A stretch of DNA of 64,000 nt from Blastocatellia bacterium (lineage in GTDB: Bacteria; Acidobacteriota; Blastocatellia; Chloracidobacteriales; JADJPF01): assembly GCA_016713405.1 (NCBI GenBank), contig JADJPF010000001.1, positions 62,001 to 126,000 of the forward strand, written 5' to 3'. Each line of letters starts with the position of its first letter. The first letter of the stretch is position 1. The notes under the pieces were generated by a model that saw only the letters and a list, made by a program, of their open reading frames with translations, was not told the DNA's origin and ran no database searches. Positions 47,399 to 57,648 of the stretch are shown piece by piece. A program made the position numbers and the translations under genes.

Positions 47399-48118
47399 TT
47401 ATTTTTGATTTGCCCAAAGCTTTTCTAACCAAGGAACGGATTTGCTTAAAGCTTCTGCAAAATCGCCTGTTTGAAAATGAGTGATTTTACTAACAACGTG
47501 TAATTCTACTTTTCCACCTTTAGCTTTTAATTTTTCTACAGCTTTTTCTGTTAAATCTAAAGCAAAAAGCTCATCATCTTGGCTATGAATAACATAAAAT
47601 GGAGTCGTTCCATCAGGCTCATCAATTGGTCTAGCGGAAACAGGTATGGCAGCACTAAATAATTTAGGATGTCGGCTAGCCATAAACCAAGTACCAATCC
47701 CACCACGACTATAGCCAGTTACTACCATTTGATTTTGATTTATTGGAAAATCAGCAATTGTTTTATCTAAAAGCTCTAAAACAGCCGCTTCGCTTTTTGG
47801 ATCTCGCCAATCTTTACCCGGACAATCTGGAGCAATAATTACAGCAGGTAAATCTTTAAAAGCTGGTATAACTAAATTGTCTGCATAATCCTTACCATAG
47901 TAAGGGGTTACTTCTCCGCCATAATGAAGCGCAAGTATTAAAGGCACTTTTTTATTTTCTTCTAGCTTAGGTAAATATATTGTATAACGAAGCGTTGAAC
48001 CATCTTTTGTAACAAGTTCTTTTTTATAAGCTCCGGGTTGTAAAGTCTGTTTTTCCATAGAGTTAATATTGCTACTAAAAAATAAAGTAATTAAAAGTAA
48101 AAAATTTGCTAACCACAT
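47399..48118 (-). CDS. Secreted alpha/beta hydrolase (esterase/depolymerase-like)
   Basis: 239 residues with a signal peptide (NFLLLITLFFSSNINS). The nucleophile elbow is GYSRGGIGT (Ser about 144), the acid is probably in IHSQDDELFALD, and His is in KITHFQTG, with LALHYGGEV as oxyanion strand. It resembles PHB-depolymerase/feruloyl-esterase-type hydrolases often called carboxylesterases or dienelactone-hydrolase-like. The substrate is unknown. It is the last gene of the kinase-ankyrin-lipoprotein-hydrolase operon, 30 bp after the lipoprotein. Confidence 0.8.
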   Translation of the reverse strand: MWLANFLLLITLFFSSNINSMEKQTLQPGAYKKELVTKDGSTLRYTIYLPKLEENKKVPLILALHYGGEVTPYYGKDYADNLVIPAFKDLPAVIIAPDCPGKDWRDPKSEAAVLELLDKTIADFPINQNQMVVTGYSRGGIGTWFMASRHPKLFSAAIPVSARPIDEPDGTTPFYVIHSQDDELFALDLTEKAVEKLKAKGGKVELHVVSKITHFQTGDFAEALSKSVPWLEKLWANQK

Positions 48119-48148
48119 TAAATAATCCTTAAAATATTGAAAATATAG

Positions 48149-48574
48149 TTACTTATTTAGTTTATTGATAATAGATTCAGCAGTTTGAACATGACGACTA
48201 GCAGTTTGAATATCAGCATCAATTTCAGCCTTTAAGCTAGCTCGTTCTGAATCAGGTGTTTTTGGAAACTTTTCTGTTTTCTTTATAGCTTGTTGCCAAG
48301 CGTCATGCGCTTTTTGTAGATTTTCTTGGGCATTAATTAAATCTTTTGATAAATCTTTCTCGTCACGCTCTAAAAATGGGGTAGCTTTTTGTAATCTAAA
48401 GTCAAACTGTACAATTTGAGAAGCTATAGATTCACTTTTGGCTGACTCAAGCAACTCTTTATGAATTTCTAGGGCTTGGCGGGCTTGATCAAGTGGGTCG
48501 CCTTGAGGCTTACAACCTATTAAGCTAATTATGCTAAAAATAACTAATAAAACTACTAATAATTTTACTTTCAT
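48149..48574 (-). CDS. Small lipoprotein with coiled-coil helices
   Basis: 141 residues. The N terminus is a lipoprotein signal (VLLVIFSIISLIGC) with the lipidated Cys near residue 21. The mature part is almost wholly helical and charged, likely a coiled coil. I know no family. It lies in the kinase operon 14 bp after the ankyrin gene and may be an envelope partner or sensor. Confidence 0.75.
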   Translation of the reverse strand: MKVKLLVVLLVIFSIISLIGCKPQGDPLDQARQALEIHKELLESAKSESIASQIVQFDFRLQKATPFLERDEKDLSKDLINAQENLQKAHDAWQQAIKKTEKFPKTPDSERASLKAEIDADIQTASRHVQTAESIINKLNK

Positions 48575-48588
48575 TGCTTATTTTCCTA

Positions 48589-49080
48589 TCACTTAGTAGC
48601 ACCGGCTTGCTTAAGTAAATCAATTATTTCTGTAAACATTCCACCTATAGCATAACGCAGGGCTGTAGCACCTGTTTTTGCTCTAGCATTAACATTAGCC
48701 CCTGCTTCAATTAGTAATTTAGTTATTTCTAAATTGCCAGTTGTTGCAGCATAAATTAAGGCAGTTATGCCATTTTTTGCAGCTATGTTTACATCAGCGT
48801 TAGCCTCTAAAAGTAGCTTAACTATTTCTGGATAATCTTCTCTAATAGCATTAATTAAAGGTGTTGAGCCTTCATCATCTTGTACATTAACATTAGCTCC
48901 TGCTTTAATTAATATTTCTATAATTTCTGTTTGACCTTCTAAAACAGCATTAATTAAAGCAGTATTTCCATAATGATCTACAGATTCTAAGTCAATTCCA
49001 GCAGCTAACAGCACTTTTACGGCAATAATATCACCTTCTAATGCTGCAATTGGTAATTCGGGATTAAGATTATTTACCAT
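48589..49080 (-). CDS. Ankyrin-repeat protein
   Basis: 163 residues, made up of about four ankyrin repeats with patterns such as GNTALINAVLEGQTEIIEILIKAGANV (first repeat shown by key parts), GSTPLINAIREDYPEIVKLLL and GITALIYAATTGNLEITKLLI. No signal peptide, so probably a cytoplasmic protein-binding scaffold. It starts 3 bp after the kinase stop codon, which suggests tight coupling and a physical partnership with that kinase. Confidence 0.88.
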   Translation of the reverse strand: MVNNLNPELPIAALEGDIIAVKVLLAAGIDLESVDHYGNTALINAVLEGQTEIIEILIKAGANVNVQDDEGSTPLINAIREDYPEIVKLLLEANADVNIAAKNGITALIYAATTGNLEITKLLIEAGANVNARAKTGATALRYAIGGMFTEIIDLLKQAGATK

Positions 49081-49083
49081 ATT

Positions 49084-51117
49084 TTAGTTATGCTCAAAAG
49101 TTATATTAAAAATAATAGGTTTATCTAAGCTTTTGCTTGATGACAAAGCTTTAGCAATAGACTCAATTTTTTCATTTCCATGGGAAATATTTATGGTTAC
49201 TTTTTCTGCCATTTGTTGAAATTGTTCCCATTCATCAATTTTTCCAGCTACTAATAAATATCCAGGCTTACTATTAAGAAAACTAGGTGCTGCTAGTGGT
49301 TGTGCAGAAAAAATTATAGTGTAATTTTCCTGTCCGGGCTGATTATTAAATGAGATTACTCTTTCATCCCCATTATCTGAAGTTCCGTTAGGAAAAACTA
49401 TTTTTTCCCCTTGCTCTATCTTATTGCTATTTAATCCTGTTGCGGGACTAGGATTATTAGTTAAAAACGTTGTAAGATTATTACCTTCACCTAAGCCTAA
49501 TATATATAAATAACCTGACTGTTTAGCTAAAAAGTGGAATTTAACATAATCTTGGCTAGAAATAGTTTTTATATCGGCTTTTTTTATAGAATTATTAGCT
49601 TTATCCTTTGGCAATACTTCTAACCAATATTCTAATACTTCCACTTTTTCTTGTTTTACGCTTGATGTATTGGAATTTAGCTTAGGTGTAGGGGTTGGAT
49701 AACTTACAGAAAAATTTATAGATGAGTCTTTTAAGAAATACCATATTGTTGTAGATAGTAATGTTATAGCTAAAACACTTACAATAGCGAAAATAGTTTT
49801 TTTATTGTTTGTATTTTCTTTAGAAATACTTTCAGGAGTGTTTTGTTGTAAGTTGTTTGAGTTATTAACAGCAGAACTCTTGTTTTTATCTAAACTGTTT
49901 TTGATATTTTGCTGGGTATTTTTAATTTGTTGAGTATTTTGTATTTCTTTGATTGTATTACTGTTTGTTATTACCTTAGAGTTTTCTGCATTAGTTACTT
50001 CTGCTATTTCTAACAAAGTGCTTAGGTTTTCTTTAGCTTCCTGACTTACTAAAGTAGCTTCAACTATTTTAGTTTGTGCTACTTCTGGATTTTCTTTAGT
50101 TTTTCCGTCATCAGAGTTAATTTTAGTGTCTATTTTTTCCCCAACTAGAGTTTGAGCTTGAGAAATATCTTCTTCAAAATAAACTTCTGCTTTTAATGCT
50201 TCTCTAAGCTCATTAAATAGCTCTTGGCAATTAGCTGGACGTTTAGCCGACTCTTTAAGTATTGCTCTTTCTACTGTCAGGCTAAATTCTTTAGAAACAT
50301 TGCTTACTACGTTACATAGCAATGGAGGCATAGTAACAGAGTGATGATAGACTAAATTTTGGATAGTTTTTCCGCTAAAAGGCTTAGCTCCTGCTACTAA
50401 TTCATAGAGTATTATTCCTAGGCTATAAATATCTGCACGTCCATCAATATCATCTCCATTCCATTGCTCAGGCGACATATAATGAGGAGTTCCTAAGATT
50501 TGCCCTGTTGCAGTAAGTGCTGTAGCATCAGCACTTATAACTTTAGCAATACCTAAATCTAAAAGCTTAACTGTAGAACTACCGTCTTTAGCCTTACCTA
50601 TCATTATATTATCAGGCTTTAAGTCACGGTGGATTATTCCCATTGAATGGGCTACAGATAAGGCTTCTCCAATTGGAGTTAAGATTTCTACTGCTTCTTT
50701 AGGCGAAAATCGACGGCGTTTTTTTAGTTCGTCACTTAAAGTTTTGCCATCAATATACTCTAGCACCATATAAAACATACCGTCAGCAGTAGTGCGTAAG
50801 TCGTGAACTGCAACAACATTAGGATGACTAAATTGGCGAGCCGTTTTTCCTTCTCTCAAAAAGCGTCTTTGGTAATCAGCCGTTTTGCTAATTGAACTAG
50901 GCATTATCTTTATGGCTACTTGATCGCCTAATAGAGTATGACGAGCAAGAAAAACTGCTCCCATACCGCCTTGACCTAATAGTTTTTCAATAAAATATTG
51001 TCCATCTAAAGTTGTATTAACTAAAGCAGTTAAGTCCTCTTCTAATATTTCGCTATCATCAGGACAGATGCTTAAGGTTTTTTCATATTGCTTTTTACAA
51101 ATAGGACAAATTTTCAT
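49084..51117 (-). CDS. Membrane Ser/Thr kinase with N-terminal zinc ribbon and C-terminal DUF4384-like domain
   Basis: 677 residues. Zinc-ribbon-like start (CPICKKQYEKTLSICPDD), kinase domain about 40-305 with GQGGMG, VAIKI, HRDLKPDN, DLG in LLDLGIAK and GTPHYMSPEQW, then a long Thr/Asn/Lys-rich linker, a membrane helix (IFAIVSVLAITLLSTTIWYFL) and an outer domain of the DUF4384 type (YVKFHFLAKQSGYLYILGLGEGNNLTTFLTN and GERVISFN-like parts). DFG is replaced by DLG, which is common in bacterial kinases. It leads an operon with ankyrin, lipoprotein and hydrolase genes. Confidence 0.87.
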   Translation of the reverse strand: MKICPICKKQYEKTLSICPDDSEILEEDLTALVNTTLDGQYFIEKLLGQGGMGAVFLARHTLLGDQVAIKIMPSSISKTADYQRRFLREGKTARQFSHPNVVAVHDLRTTADGMFYMVLEYIDGKTLSDELKKRRRFSPKEAVEILTPIGEALSVAHSMGIIHRDLKPDNIMIGKAKDGSSTVKLLDLGIAKVISADATALTATGQILGTPHYMSPEQWNGDDIDGRADIYSLGIILYELVAGAKPFSGKTIQNLVYHHSVTMPPLLCNVVSNVSKEFSLTVERAILKESAKRPANCQELFNELREALKAEVYFEEDISQAQTLVGEKIDTKINSDDGKTKENPEVAQTKIVEATLVSQEAKENLSTLLEIAEVTNAENSKVITNSNTIKEIQNTQQIKNTQQNIKNSLDKNKSSAVNNSNNLQQNTPESISKENTNNKKTIFAIVSVLAITLLSTTIWYFLKDSSINFSVSYPTPTPKLNSNTSSVKQEKVEVLEYWLEVLPKDKANNSIKKADIKTISSQDYVKFHFLAKQSGYLYILGLGEGNNLTTFLTNNPSPATGLNSNKIEQGEKIVFPNGTSDNGDERVISFNNQPGQENYTIIFSAQPLAAPSFLNSKPGYLLVAGKIDEWEQFQQMAEKVTINISHGNEKIESIAKALSSSKSLDKPIIFNITFEHN

Positions 51118-51358
51118 GATGGCTTAAATTAAAAAATTGTTTTCATAATTTTATGAATTTGCTGATATTTCGGCTTTTTAAAAATAAGTCTGTATTTTAT
51201 CACTGCAAAGCTTTTAACGCACAGTTATAGCCGCTAAATTTGCTCTAGCCAACAAGCCACAAAAAGCACTGGAAAAAGAAATGTACAAAGTATAACCTAT
51301 GCACACTAAAGAAAAATGCTTATATCTTAATTTTTATAAACTTAGGACTAATTAATAT

Positions 51359-53659
51359 ATGCTAGAAACATCTCTTAGTGCTTTTTTAGGAATACTTTAT
51401 ATTGCTGTGGGTGCTGTTACAGTTTGGTTAATTTTTCATGCTTCTAGTCGGCTAAAAGATAAAGGAGCTAGTGCAAAGCTTGTTAAAGGTCATCGTATTG
51501 GGGGTTATATCTTTATATTTCTTTTTTGTGTAATGACTTATTACATGGTTTTAAAAATTAAAGATACTCCAGATGAACTAGCACTACGTCCAATGCTTCA
51601 TATGCTAATAGCTATGCTATTGATACCATTGATATTTATTAAAGTTTTAGTAGCTCGCTATTATAAAACTTATTACTCTGTACTAATGCCGCTAGGACTA
51701 ATAATTTTTACACTCTCATTTGTTATTATAACAATGACGGTTGGCCCATATTTACTACGTCGAGCTACCATAAAGGAAGTTGCATTAGAATCAATAAATT
51801 TAGGTAAAAAGACCATAGATTTAGAAGCTGCACAAAGTTTAACCCAAAATAAATGTGCTAAATGTCATGGGCTAGACCGTGTGGTTGGGGTTCAAAAAGA
51901 TGCTAGAGGCTGGCTTGCAACTGTTAATCGGATGAGAGCTTTGCCCGGTTCAGGAATTAATGAACCTGAGGTAGCCACAATAGTTTCTTACCTTGTATCA
52001 CAAAATCCACAAGTAGATGATAAAGGGCAAATGACTGAACAAGGAACAATGGATGCTGGAAAATCCTTAGTTGATACACGTTGCAATAAATGTCATGACC
52101 TGGATCGCACTTATTCAGCTAAGAAAAGTGTTGAAGAATGGCGGACAACCGTTGTAAGAATGATTACTTATGCTCAAGGAAATGGACTATTTAAGCCTGG
52201 GGATGATGAAGCAATTATTAAATTTCTTGGCACTACACAAACACCAGAAGCAGTAGCAAGCAGATCTGAAAAAGTTAAAGAAGTTGCTAGTAGTGGACAA
52301 AGCTTGCTTGGAGATGTAAAAGCTCCTGAAGTTTCTTTACCACCTTCTCCATTTAGTCCAAGTGCTTTTTTAATTATGCTTATAGCAGCAGTAGTTTTAG
52401 GAATTATGATGTTTTATAGACCTGGTAATTTACCTCTAGGAATTGCTCTTGCAGCGGCCTCTCCTGCTATAGTAACTAGTCCAAGTCCAGAAACTTCTTT
52501 TGCACCAACAAGTAAAAGTCCTGTAAAAGGGCCTCAACCCGCTACACCTGAACCAAAAAAGGCTGCTTTACTCTTACAACTTGCACGAATTGATGAGCAA
52601 ACACATGATGCTAAAACCTTAAGGTTTTTACTACCCCCAGGAGAAGTTTTTGCTGCTCGTCCAGGACAATTTCTTACTTTTCAATGGATGATTGATGGTA
52701 AAAAAGTAGTACGTTCTTATACTATTTGTAGCTCACCTACTCAAACCGGGTATATAGAAATTACTCCAAAACGGGTAGATGATGGTTATGCCTCAGTGTT
52801 CCTTCATGAAAAGGCTGCAATAGGTTTAACTGTTGAAGCTAAAGGGCCTTCAGGTCAATTTTATTTTGATGAAAATAAACATAGAAGAATTGTTTTAATT
52901 GCTGCTGGTAGTGGTATTACTCCAATGGTTTCTATTTTGCGCTACTTAGATGATCGTTGCTTAAATATCGACTCTACTTTAATTTATGGGGTTAGAACTA
53001 GCAAAGATGTAATTTTTGAAAAAGAATTAATAAGGCTAAAAGAAAGTTTAACTAATTTTAATTACTTAGTTAGCCTAACTAAACCTGATACAAATTGGCA
53101 AGGCCCGACAGGACGAATTAACCGTGCTTTGATAGAAAAAAATGTAAAAGATGTTTCAACCTCAACTTTCTTTATCTGTGGCCCAAGACAATTTATGGAT
53201 GAAATTAGCAAAATACTGCAAGGTATTGGTGCTAGCCCAGATCAAATAAAAATGGAAAGCTTTGGAGGTCGTCCACTTCTTTCATCGTCTGATAAAAATG
53301 AAAAAGTTACTGAAGAACCAGCTAAAGAAACTACAAAACTTGTAGAAAAACCTATTACAAAAACAACAGCTTCTATTACAAAACCTTTAATTGTGTCTGA
53401 TAATAGCGTAGAATTTGCCCGATCTCGTAAAAACTGTATTATTCCACCTGAGAAAACCTTATTAGAAGTTGCAGAAATTAACAGCGTGACAATACCTTTT
53501 AGTTGTCGTCAAGGTCAGTGTGGAACTTGTACAACTAGGTTACTTGAAGGTGAAGTAACTATGGAAGTAGAAGATGGTTTAGATCCAGAACTTAAGGAAG
53601 AAGGCTATATTTTGACTTGTGTTGGTTATGCTAAAGGTAAAGTCAAACTAGATGCTTAA
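51359..53659 (+). CDS. Membrane heme-flavin-iron-sulfur fusion oxidoreductase
   Basis: 766 residues. Four membrane helices (about 5-135) contain His45 and His81 that could bind b heme. Two c-type motifs follow, CAKCH at 166-170 and CNKCH at 242-246. After another helix (about 337-356) an FNR-type flavoprotein starts: PGQFLTFQW, RSYTICSSP, AAGSGITPMVSIL and FICGPRQFMDEI. The end is a plant-type ferredoxin, CRQGQCGTCTTRL with the last Cys in ILTCVGY. It could move electrons between NAD(P)H and cytochromes, or to the Rieske oxygenase encoded 5 kb upstream. The direction and partner are inference. Confidence 0.85.
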   Translation: MLETSLSAFLGILYIAVGAVTVWLIFHASSRLKDKGASAKLVKGHRIGGYIFIFLFCVMTYYMVLKIKDTPDELALRPMLHMLIAMLLIPLIFIKVLVARYYKTYYSVLMPLGLIIFTLSFVIITMTVGPYLLRRATIKEVALESINLGKKTIDLEAAQSLTQNKCAKCHGLDRVVGVQKDARGWLATVNRMRALPGSGINEPEVATIVSYLVSQNPQVDDKGQMTEQGTMDAGKSLVDTRCNKCHDLDRTYSAKKSVEEWRTTVVRMITYAQGNGLFKPGDDEAIIKFLGTTQTPEAVASRSEKVKEVASSGQSLLGDVKAPEVSLPPSPFSPSAFLIMLIAAVVLGIMMFYRPGNLPLGIALAAASPAIVTSPSPETSFAPTSKSPVKGPQPATPEPKKAALLLQLARIDEQTHDAKTLRFLLPPGEVFAARPGQFLTFQWMIDGKKVVRSYTICSSPTQTGYIEITPKRVDDGYASVFLHEKAAIGLTVEAKGPSGQFYFDENKHRRIVLIAAGSGITPMVSILRYLDDRCLNIDSTLIYGVRTSKDVIFEKELIRLKESLTNFNYLVSLTKPDTNWQGPTGRINRALIEKNVKDVSTSTFFICGPRQFMDEISKILQGIGASPDQIKMESFGGRPLLSSSDKNEKVTEEPAKETTKLVEKPITKTTASITKPLIVSDNSVEFARSRKNCIIPPEKTLLEVAEINSVTIPFSCRQGQCGTCTTRLLEGEVTMEVEDGLDPELKEEGYILTCVGYAKGKVKLDA

Positions 53660-53757
53660 ATAAATTAAGTAAAATACTTAGATTAGTAAGATCAGTTTTT
53701 AGGAAAAGAGGGATTTATTTATAATGGATCAAGTCTTTATCTAACAATTGTTTATCT

Positions 53758-56700
53758 ATGCAAGCTAACCAACAAAAATTTAGCGGTACAAAACGCTTTG
53801 TCATTCAACATCGGCTAGGGGCTGGTGGGTTTGGTGAAGTGTATCAAGTTTATGATAAAGAACGAGATACAGTTGTTGCGCTAAAAACTTTACGTAATAC
53901 AGAGCCAGAAGCACTTTATAGATTTAAGCAAGAATTTCGTACTATTGCTGATATTGTTCACCCAAATTTAGTTACTTTATATGAGCTTTTATCTGATGGT
54001 GAACAATGGTTTTTTACTATGGAACTGGTTAAAGGTGTAGAGTTTATTGACTATGTAAGTTTAGGTAAAACAGAAGATCAATTAGTAAACTTTAGTCGAT
54101 TAAAAAAAGCTTTAACCCAACTATCATCAGGTATTTACACTTTACATAGCAAAGGCAAGCTACATTGTGATCTTAAGCCTTCTAATGTTTTAGTTACAGA
54201 TGCAGGCCGAGTAACTATTTTAGATTTTGGGCTAATAACAGAATTATCAAAAAGACCCTTTGGAACTACTCTAAGTTATGGTACACCAGAATATTTAGCA
54301 CCAGAAATTGCACTAGGTGAAGCAGCTAGCGAGGCTAGCGACTGGTATAGTTTGGGGGTAATGTGTTATGAGGCTTTAACAGGAGCTTTGCCTTTTGACA
54401 ACACTTTTGGGGATGTATTAACTGAAAAACAGCTTTATGATCCACCACCACCTTCATCTTTAATTGATAATGTTCCAAAGGATTTAGATGCTCTTTGTCA
54501 CGCGTTACTACGACGTGATCCTAGTAAACGTCCAAAGGGTGAAACTATTTTAGCAACTTTAGGAACTAACCATTCTAAAGCTTTATCCGTAGCCACATCA
54601 AATCCCACACAAAATTTTTTAGTTGGTCGTGAAGAACATTTAGGAAAATTAAAAAATTCTTTTGAGCTATTAAAAGAGGGAAATACAGTAATTAACTATG
54701 TAGAAGGTTTATCAGGAATGGGAAAAAGTATTTTGATTCGCCATTTTCTTGATGCAGTAGTTATAACAGAACCTAACACATTAGTTTTAACCGGACGCTG
54801 TTATGAACAAGAGTTTGTTCCTTATAAAGCCTTTGACAGTGTTATTGATAATTTAACTCAGCACTTAAAAACCCTTTTACCAGAAGATTTAATTACCTTG
54901 ATACCAAATAATGCTTTAGCTTTGGCTAGGCTTTTTCCAGTTCTTTACCAAATAGAAGGAATTGCTGTTAGAAAATCAAAAGCTACTATTCCTGATTCTC
55001 AAGAACTGCGAAGACGAGCTTTTGCTGCACTTAGACAGCTTTTTCAAGAATTAGCAAATAGATATTTAGTTGTACTTTCTATTGATGACCTGCAATGGGG
55101 TGATTTAGACAGTATTTCTTTGCTAAATGAATTATTGAGTCCACCAAATGCACCTAAAATGCTACTGATTTTTAGCTATCGTAGCGATGAAATAGAATCC
55201 AGCCCTTTTTTGAAAACGTTATTTTCTTCACCTGTAATTAATAGTCTTAATGTAGAAAAGATTATTGTTGGTGAGCTATCAGATAATGATGCTAGACGAC
55301 TTGTTCTTGGGCTATTTGATAAGCAAAAAGTTTCTGCTAGACGTGTAGAAATGATTATCCGAGAAGCTAATGGTAATCCTTTTTTTATCAATGAATTAGT
55401 TTATTATTCGCAGCAAACTTACCAGGAAAAGCTAGATAATTTAGTCAGCCAAAATATAGAAACTACCCCTGTAATAGAAACTAATCGTTTATCTAGCCAA
55501 ACAGATGAGCTTCAAGATTCATTGGAAGATTTATCTATAGTGACTACAAGGCTGGAAGATGTTATTTATTATCGAATTTCTCAACTACCTATAGCTGCAC
55601 AACGATTAATGGAAGTAATTGCTGTTGCAGGCCAACCTATCGCCCGTCTAGTTGCTAAGCGTGCTGCTGATTTAGATAGAGAAGAACCCGCCGCAGTAGC
55701 CTTACTTAGAACTAATCATTTAATTCGTGTTAGGGGTTCAAAGGAATTAGATAAAATAGAGGTTTACCATGATCGTATTCGTGAAACTCTTATTAATAAA
55801 CTAACTAAAAGTAAATTAAAAGATTATCATAGTAAATTAGCTTTAGTGTTAGAGCCTATAGAAAATATTGACACAGAAGTATTACTAGTACATTTTCAGG
55901 GTGCTGGAGATACTCAAAAAGCTATTAAATATGCTAGTTTAGCTGCTGATCAAGCTATGGATGGTTTAGCTTTTGACCATGCAGCTAAACTTTATAAACT
56001 TATTATTGAACTACAACCAACAGAGTCAAAAATTGGAGAACTAGAAGAAAAACTAGCTCTAGCTCTGACCAATGCAGGACGAACTATTGAAGCGGCACAA
56101 GCTTATCTTTTAGCTGCTGGTGAAGTAAAAGAACGCTTAAAAATATTAAAACTTAAACAATCTGCTGCTGAACAACTTTTAAGAGGCGGACATGTTGAGG
56201 AAGGTTTATCGGTTTTAGGAGACGTTTTAGCTCAAACAGGGATGTATTTGCCTCAGAAAACATGGCAATCACTTGTTTGGCTATTGTTTGGGCAGTTGCA
56301 ATTATGGTGGCGAGGAATAAAATTTAAGGAAAGAAATATTTCAGAAATTGCTCCAGAAGAAATAGTAAAAATAGATATCTGTTGGTCAGCCGCTACAGGT
56401 TTAACAATGGTTGATGCAATACGAGGGACAGATTTTCAAGTTCGCCATTTAAATTATGCTCTAAAAGTGGGTGAACCTTATCGTTTAGCTCGTGCTTTTG
56501 CTTGGGAAATAACTTTTGCATCTACTAACCCTAGAGAAACAAAACGTTTACAGACATTTTCAAAATTAGCAGAAAATTTAGTTAATAAAATTGATAATCC
56601 ACATGCTCAAGGATTGTATTTGCTTATGTCGGGGATGGCAAACTTTTTCCAAGGAAAATGGGCAAAAGCTTATGAACTTACTAAAAAGGCTGGAAAAATT

Positions 56701-57507
56701 TTAAGGGAACGTTGTACGGCGGTTAATTGGGAAATTTATACAGCAGAAGTTTTTTTATTTAGAACTCTTTTCCAATTAGGAGAACTAGCAGAAATCCTAG
56801 AGCGAGTTAATTTAATTGTTAAAGAAGCTCAAAGTTGTGGCGATCTTTATGCTGAAACTAGTTTAAGAACTCGTGCTAGTTATCTTTATTATTTAATTTT
56901 AGATAAACCAGAAGAAGCCTCTAATGAATTAACAGAAGCAATGGAAAAATGGTCACAAACAGGTTTTCATGCTCAACATTATTATTCTTTTGTTGCTTAT
57001 TGTGAAATTGCTCTTTACTGTGGCGATGGGGAAAAGGCTTGGGAACTTATAAAGGAAAATTGGGCTAAACTAAAACACTCTTTAATGATGAGAGTACAAT
57101 TTATTTTAATAGAAGCCTGCTATCTTTTTACACGAGTTATTATTAGTCTTGCCTTAAAAACAGATAAAAAAGAATATTTTTTATCCAAAGCACTTAAATT
57201 TATTAAAAGACTAGAAAAAGAGAAAATTAGCTATAGTCAAGCTTATAGTTTAATAGGTCGTGCTGCTTTAGCTAGTTTTACGACTGATAACGATTCTGTA
57301 ATAACTTATCTTGCTGAAGCAGAAAATAAATTTGCAGAATCTAAAATGCTACTACATGTTGCTACAACTCAATATGTTAGAGGTAAATTAACTGGTTTAG
57401 AAGGAGCAGAATTGATTTCTAAAGCAGAGCAGACTATGAAAGAGCAAAAAATAGAAAATATTAATGCTTTTGTACAAATGATGTTACCTGGAAAATGGAA
57501 AAAATAA
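53758..57507 (+). CDS. Giant Ser/Thr kinase-AAA ATPase with TPR-like helical repeats (PknK-like)
   Basis: 1,249 residues. The kinase domain (15-280) has GAGGFGEV, VALKT, LHCDLKPSN (Cys in place of the usual Arg of HRD) and LDFGLIT. An AAA_16-like ATPase follows: FLVGREEHLGKL, Walker A VEGLSGMGKS and Walker B LSIDDLQWGD. The second half is helical with TPR-like repeats. This is the PknK/STAND-like arrangement, which binds signals in the repeat domain and acts on other proteins. It starts 98 bp after the heme-flavin gene and lacks membrane segments. Confidence 0.88.
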   Translation: MQANQQKFSGTKRFVIQHRLGAGGFGEVYQVYDKERDTVVALKTLRNTEPEALYRFKQEFRTIADIVHPNLVTLYELLSDGEQWFFTMELVKGVEFIDYVSLGKTEDQLVNFSRLKKALTQLSSGIYTLHSKGKLHCDLKPSNVLVTDAGRVTILDFGLITELSKRPFGTTLSYGTPEYLAPEIALGEAASEASDWYSLGVMCYEALTGALPFDNTFGDVLTEKQLYDPPPPSSLIDNVPKDLDALCHALLRRDPSKRPKGETILATLGTNHSKALSVATSNPTQNFLVGREEHLGKLKNSFELLKEGNTVINYVEGLSGMGKSILIRHFLDAVVITEPNTLVLTGRCYEQEFVPYKAFDSVIDNLTQHLKTLLPEDLITLIPNNALALARLFPVLYQIEGIAVRKSKATIPDSQELRRRAFAALRQLFQELANRYLVVLSIDDLQWGDLDSISLLNELLSPPNAPKMLLIFSYRSDEIESSPFLKTLFSSPVINSLNVEKIIVGELSDNDARRLVLGLFDKQKVSARRVEMIIREANGNPFFINELVYYSQQTYQEKLDNLVSQNIETTPVIETNRLSSQTDELQDSLEDLSIVTTRLEDVIYYRISQLPIAAQRLMEVIAVAGQPIARLVAKRAADLDREEPAAVALLRTNHLIRVRGSKELDKIEVYHDRIRETLINKLTKSKLKDYHSKLALVLEPIENIDTEVLLVHFQGAGDTQKAIKYASLAADQAMDGLAFDHAAKLYKLIIELQPTESKIGELEEKLALALTNAGRTIEAAQAYLLAAGEVKERLKILKLKQSAAEQLLRGGHVEEGLSVLGDVLAQTGMYLPQKTWQSLVWLLFGQLQLWWRGIKFKERNISEIAPEEIVKIDICWSAATGLTMVDAIRGTDFQVRHLNYALKVGEPYRLARAFAWEITFASTNPRETKRLQTFSKLAENLVNKIDNPHAQGLYLLMSGMANFFQGKWAKAYELTKKAGKILRERCTAVNWEIYTAEVFLFRTLFQLGELAEILERVNLIVKEAQSCGDLYAETSLRTRASYLYYLILDKPEEASNELTEAMEKWSQTGFHAQHYYSFVAYCEIALYCGDGEKAWELIKENWAKLKHSLMMRVQFILIEACYLFTRVIISLALKTDKKEYFLSKALKFIKRLEKEKISYSQAYSLIGRAALASFTTDNDSVITYLAEAENKFAESKMLLHVATTQYVRGKLTGLEGAELISKAEQTMKEQKIENINAFVQMMLPGKWKK

Positions 57508-57648
57508 GTTAATTACTTAAAGTTTTTTGGAGTGTGTTACAAAATAGTTGATAAGGTTTTTATTAGGCTGTTTGTAAAGTAACCAAGCATATTTCTAAGA
57601 TAGCCAAATGACATAGCCAGCTTTATTGAAACACGTCTCCACTAAGCT

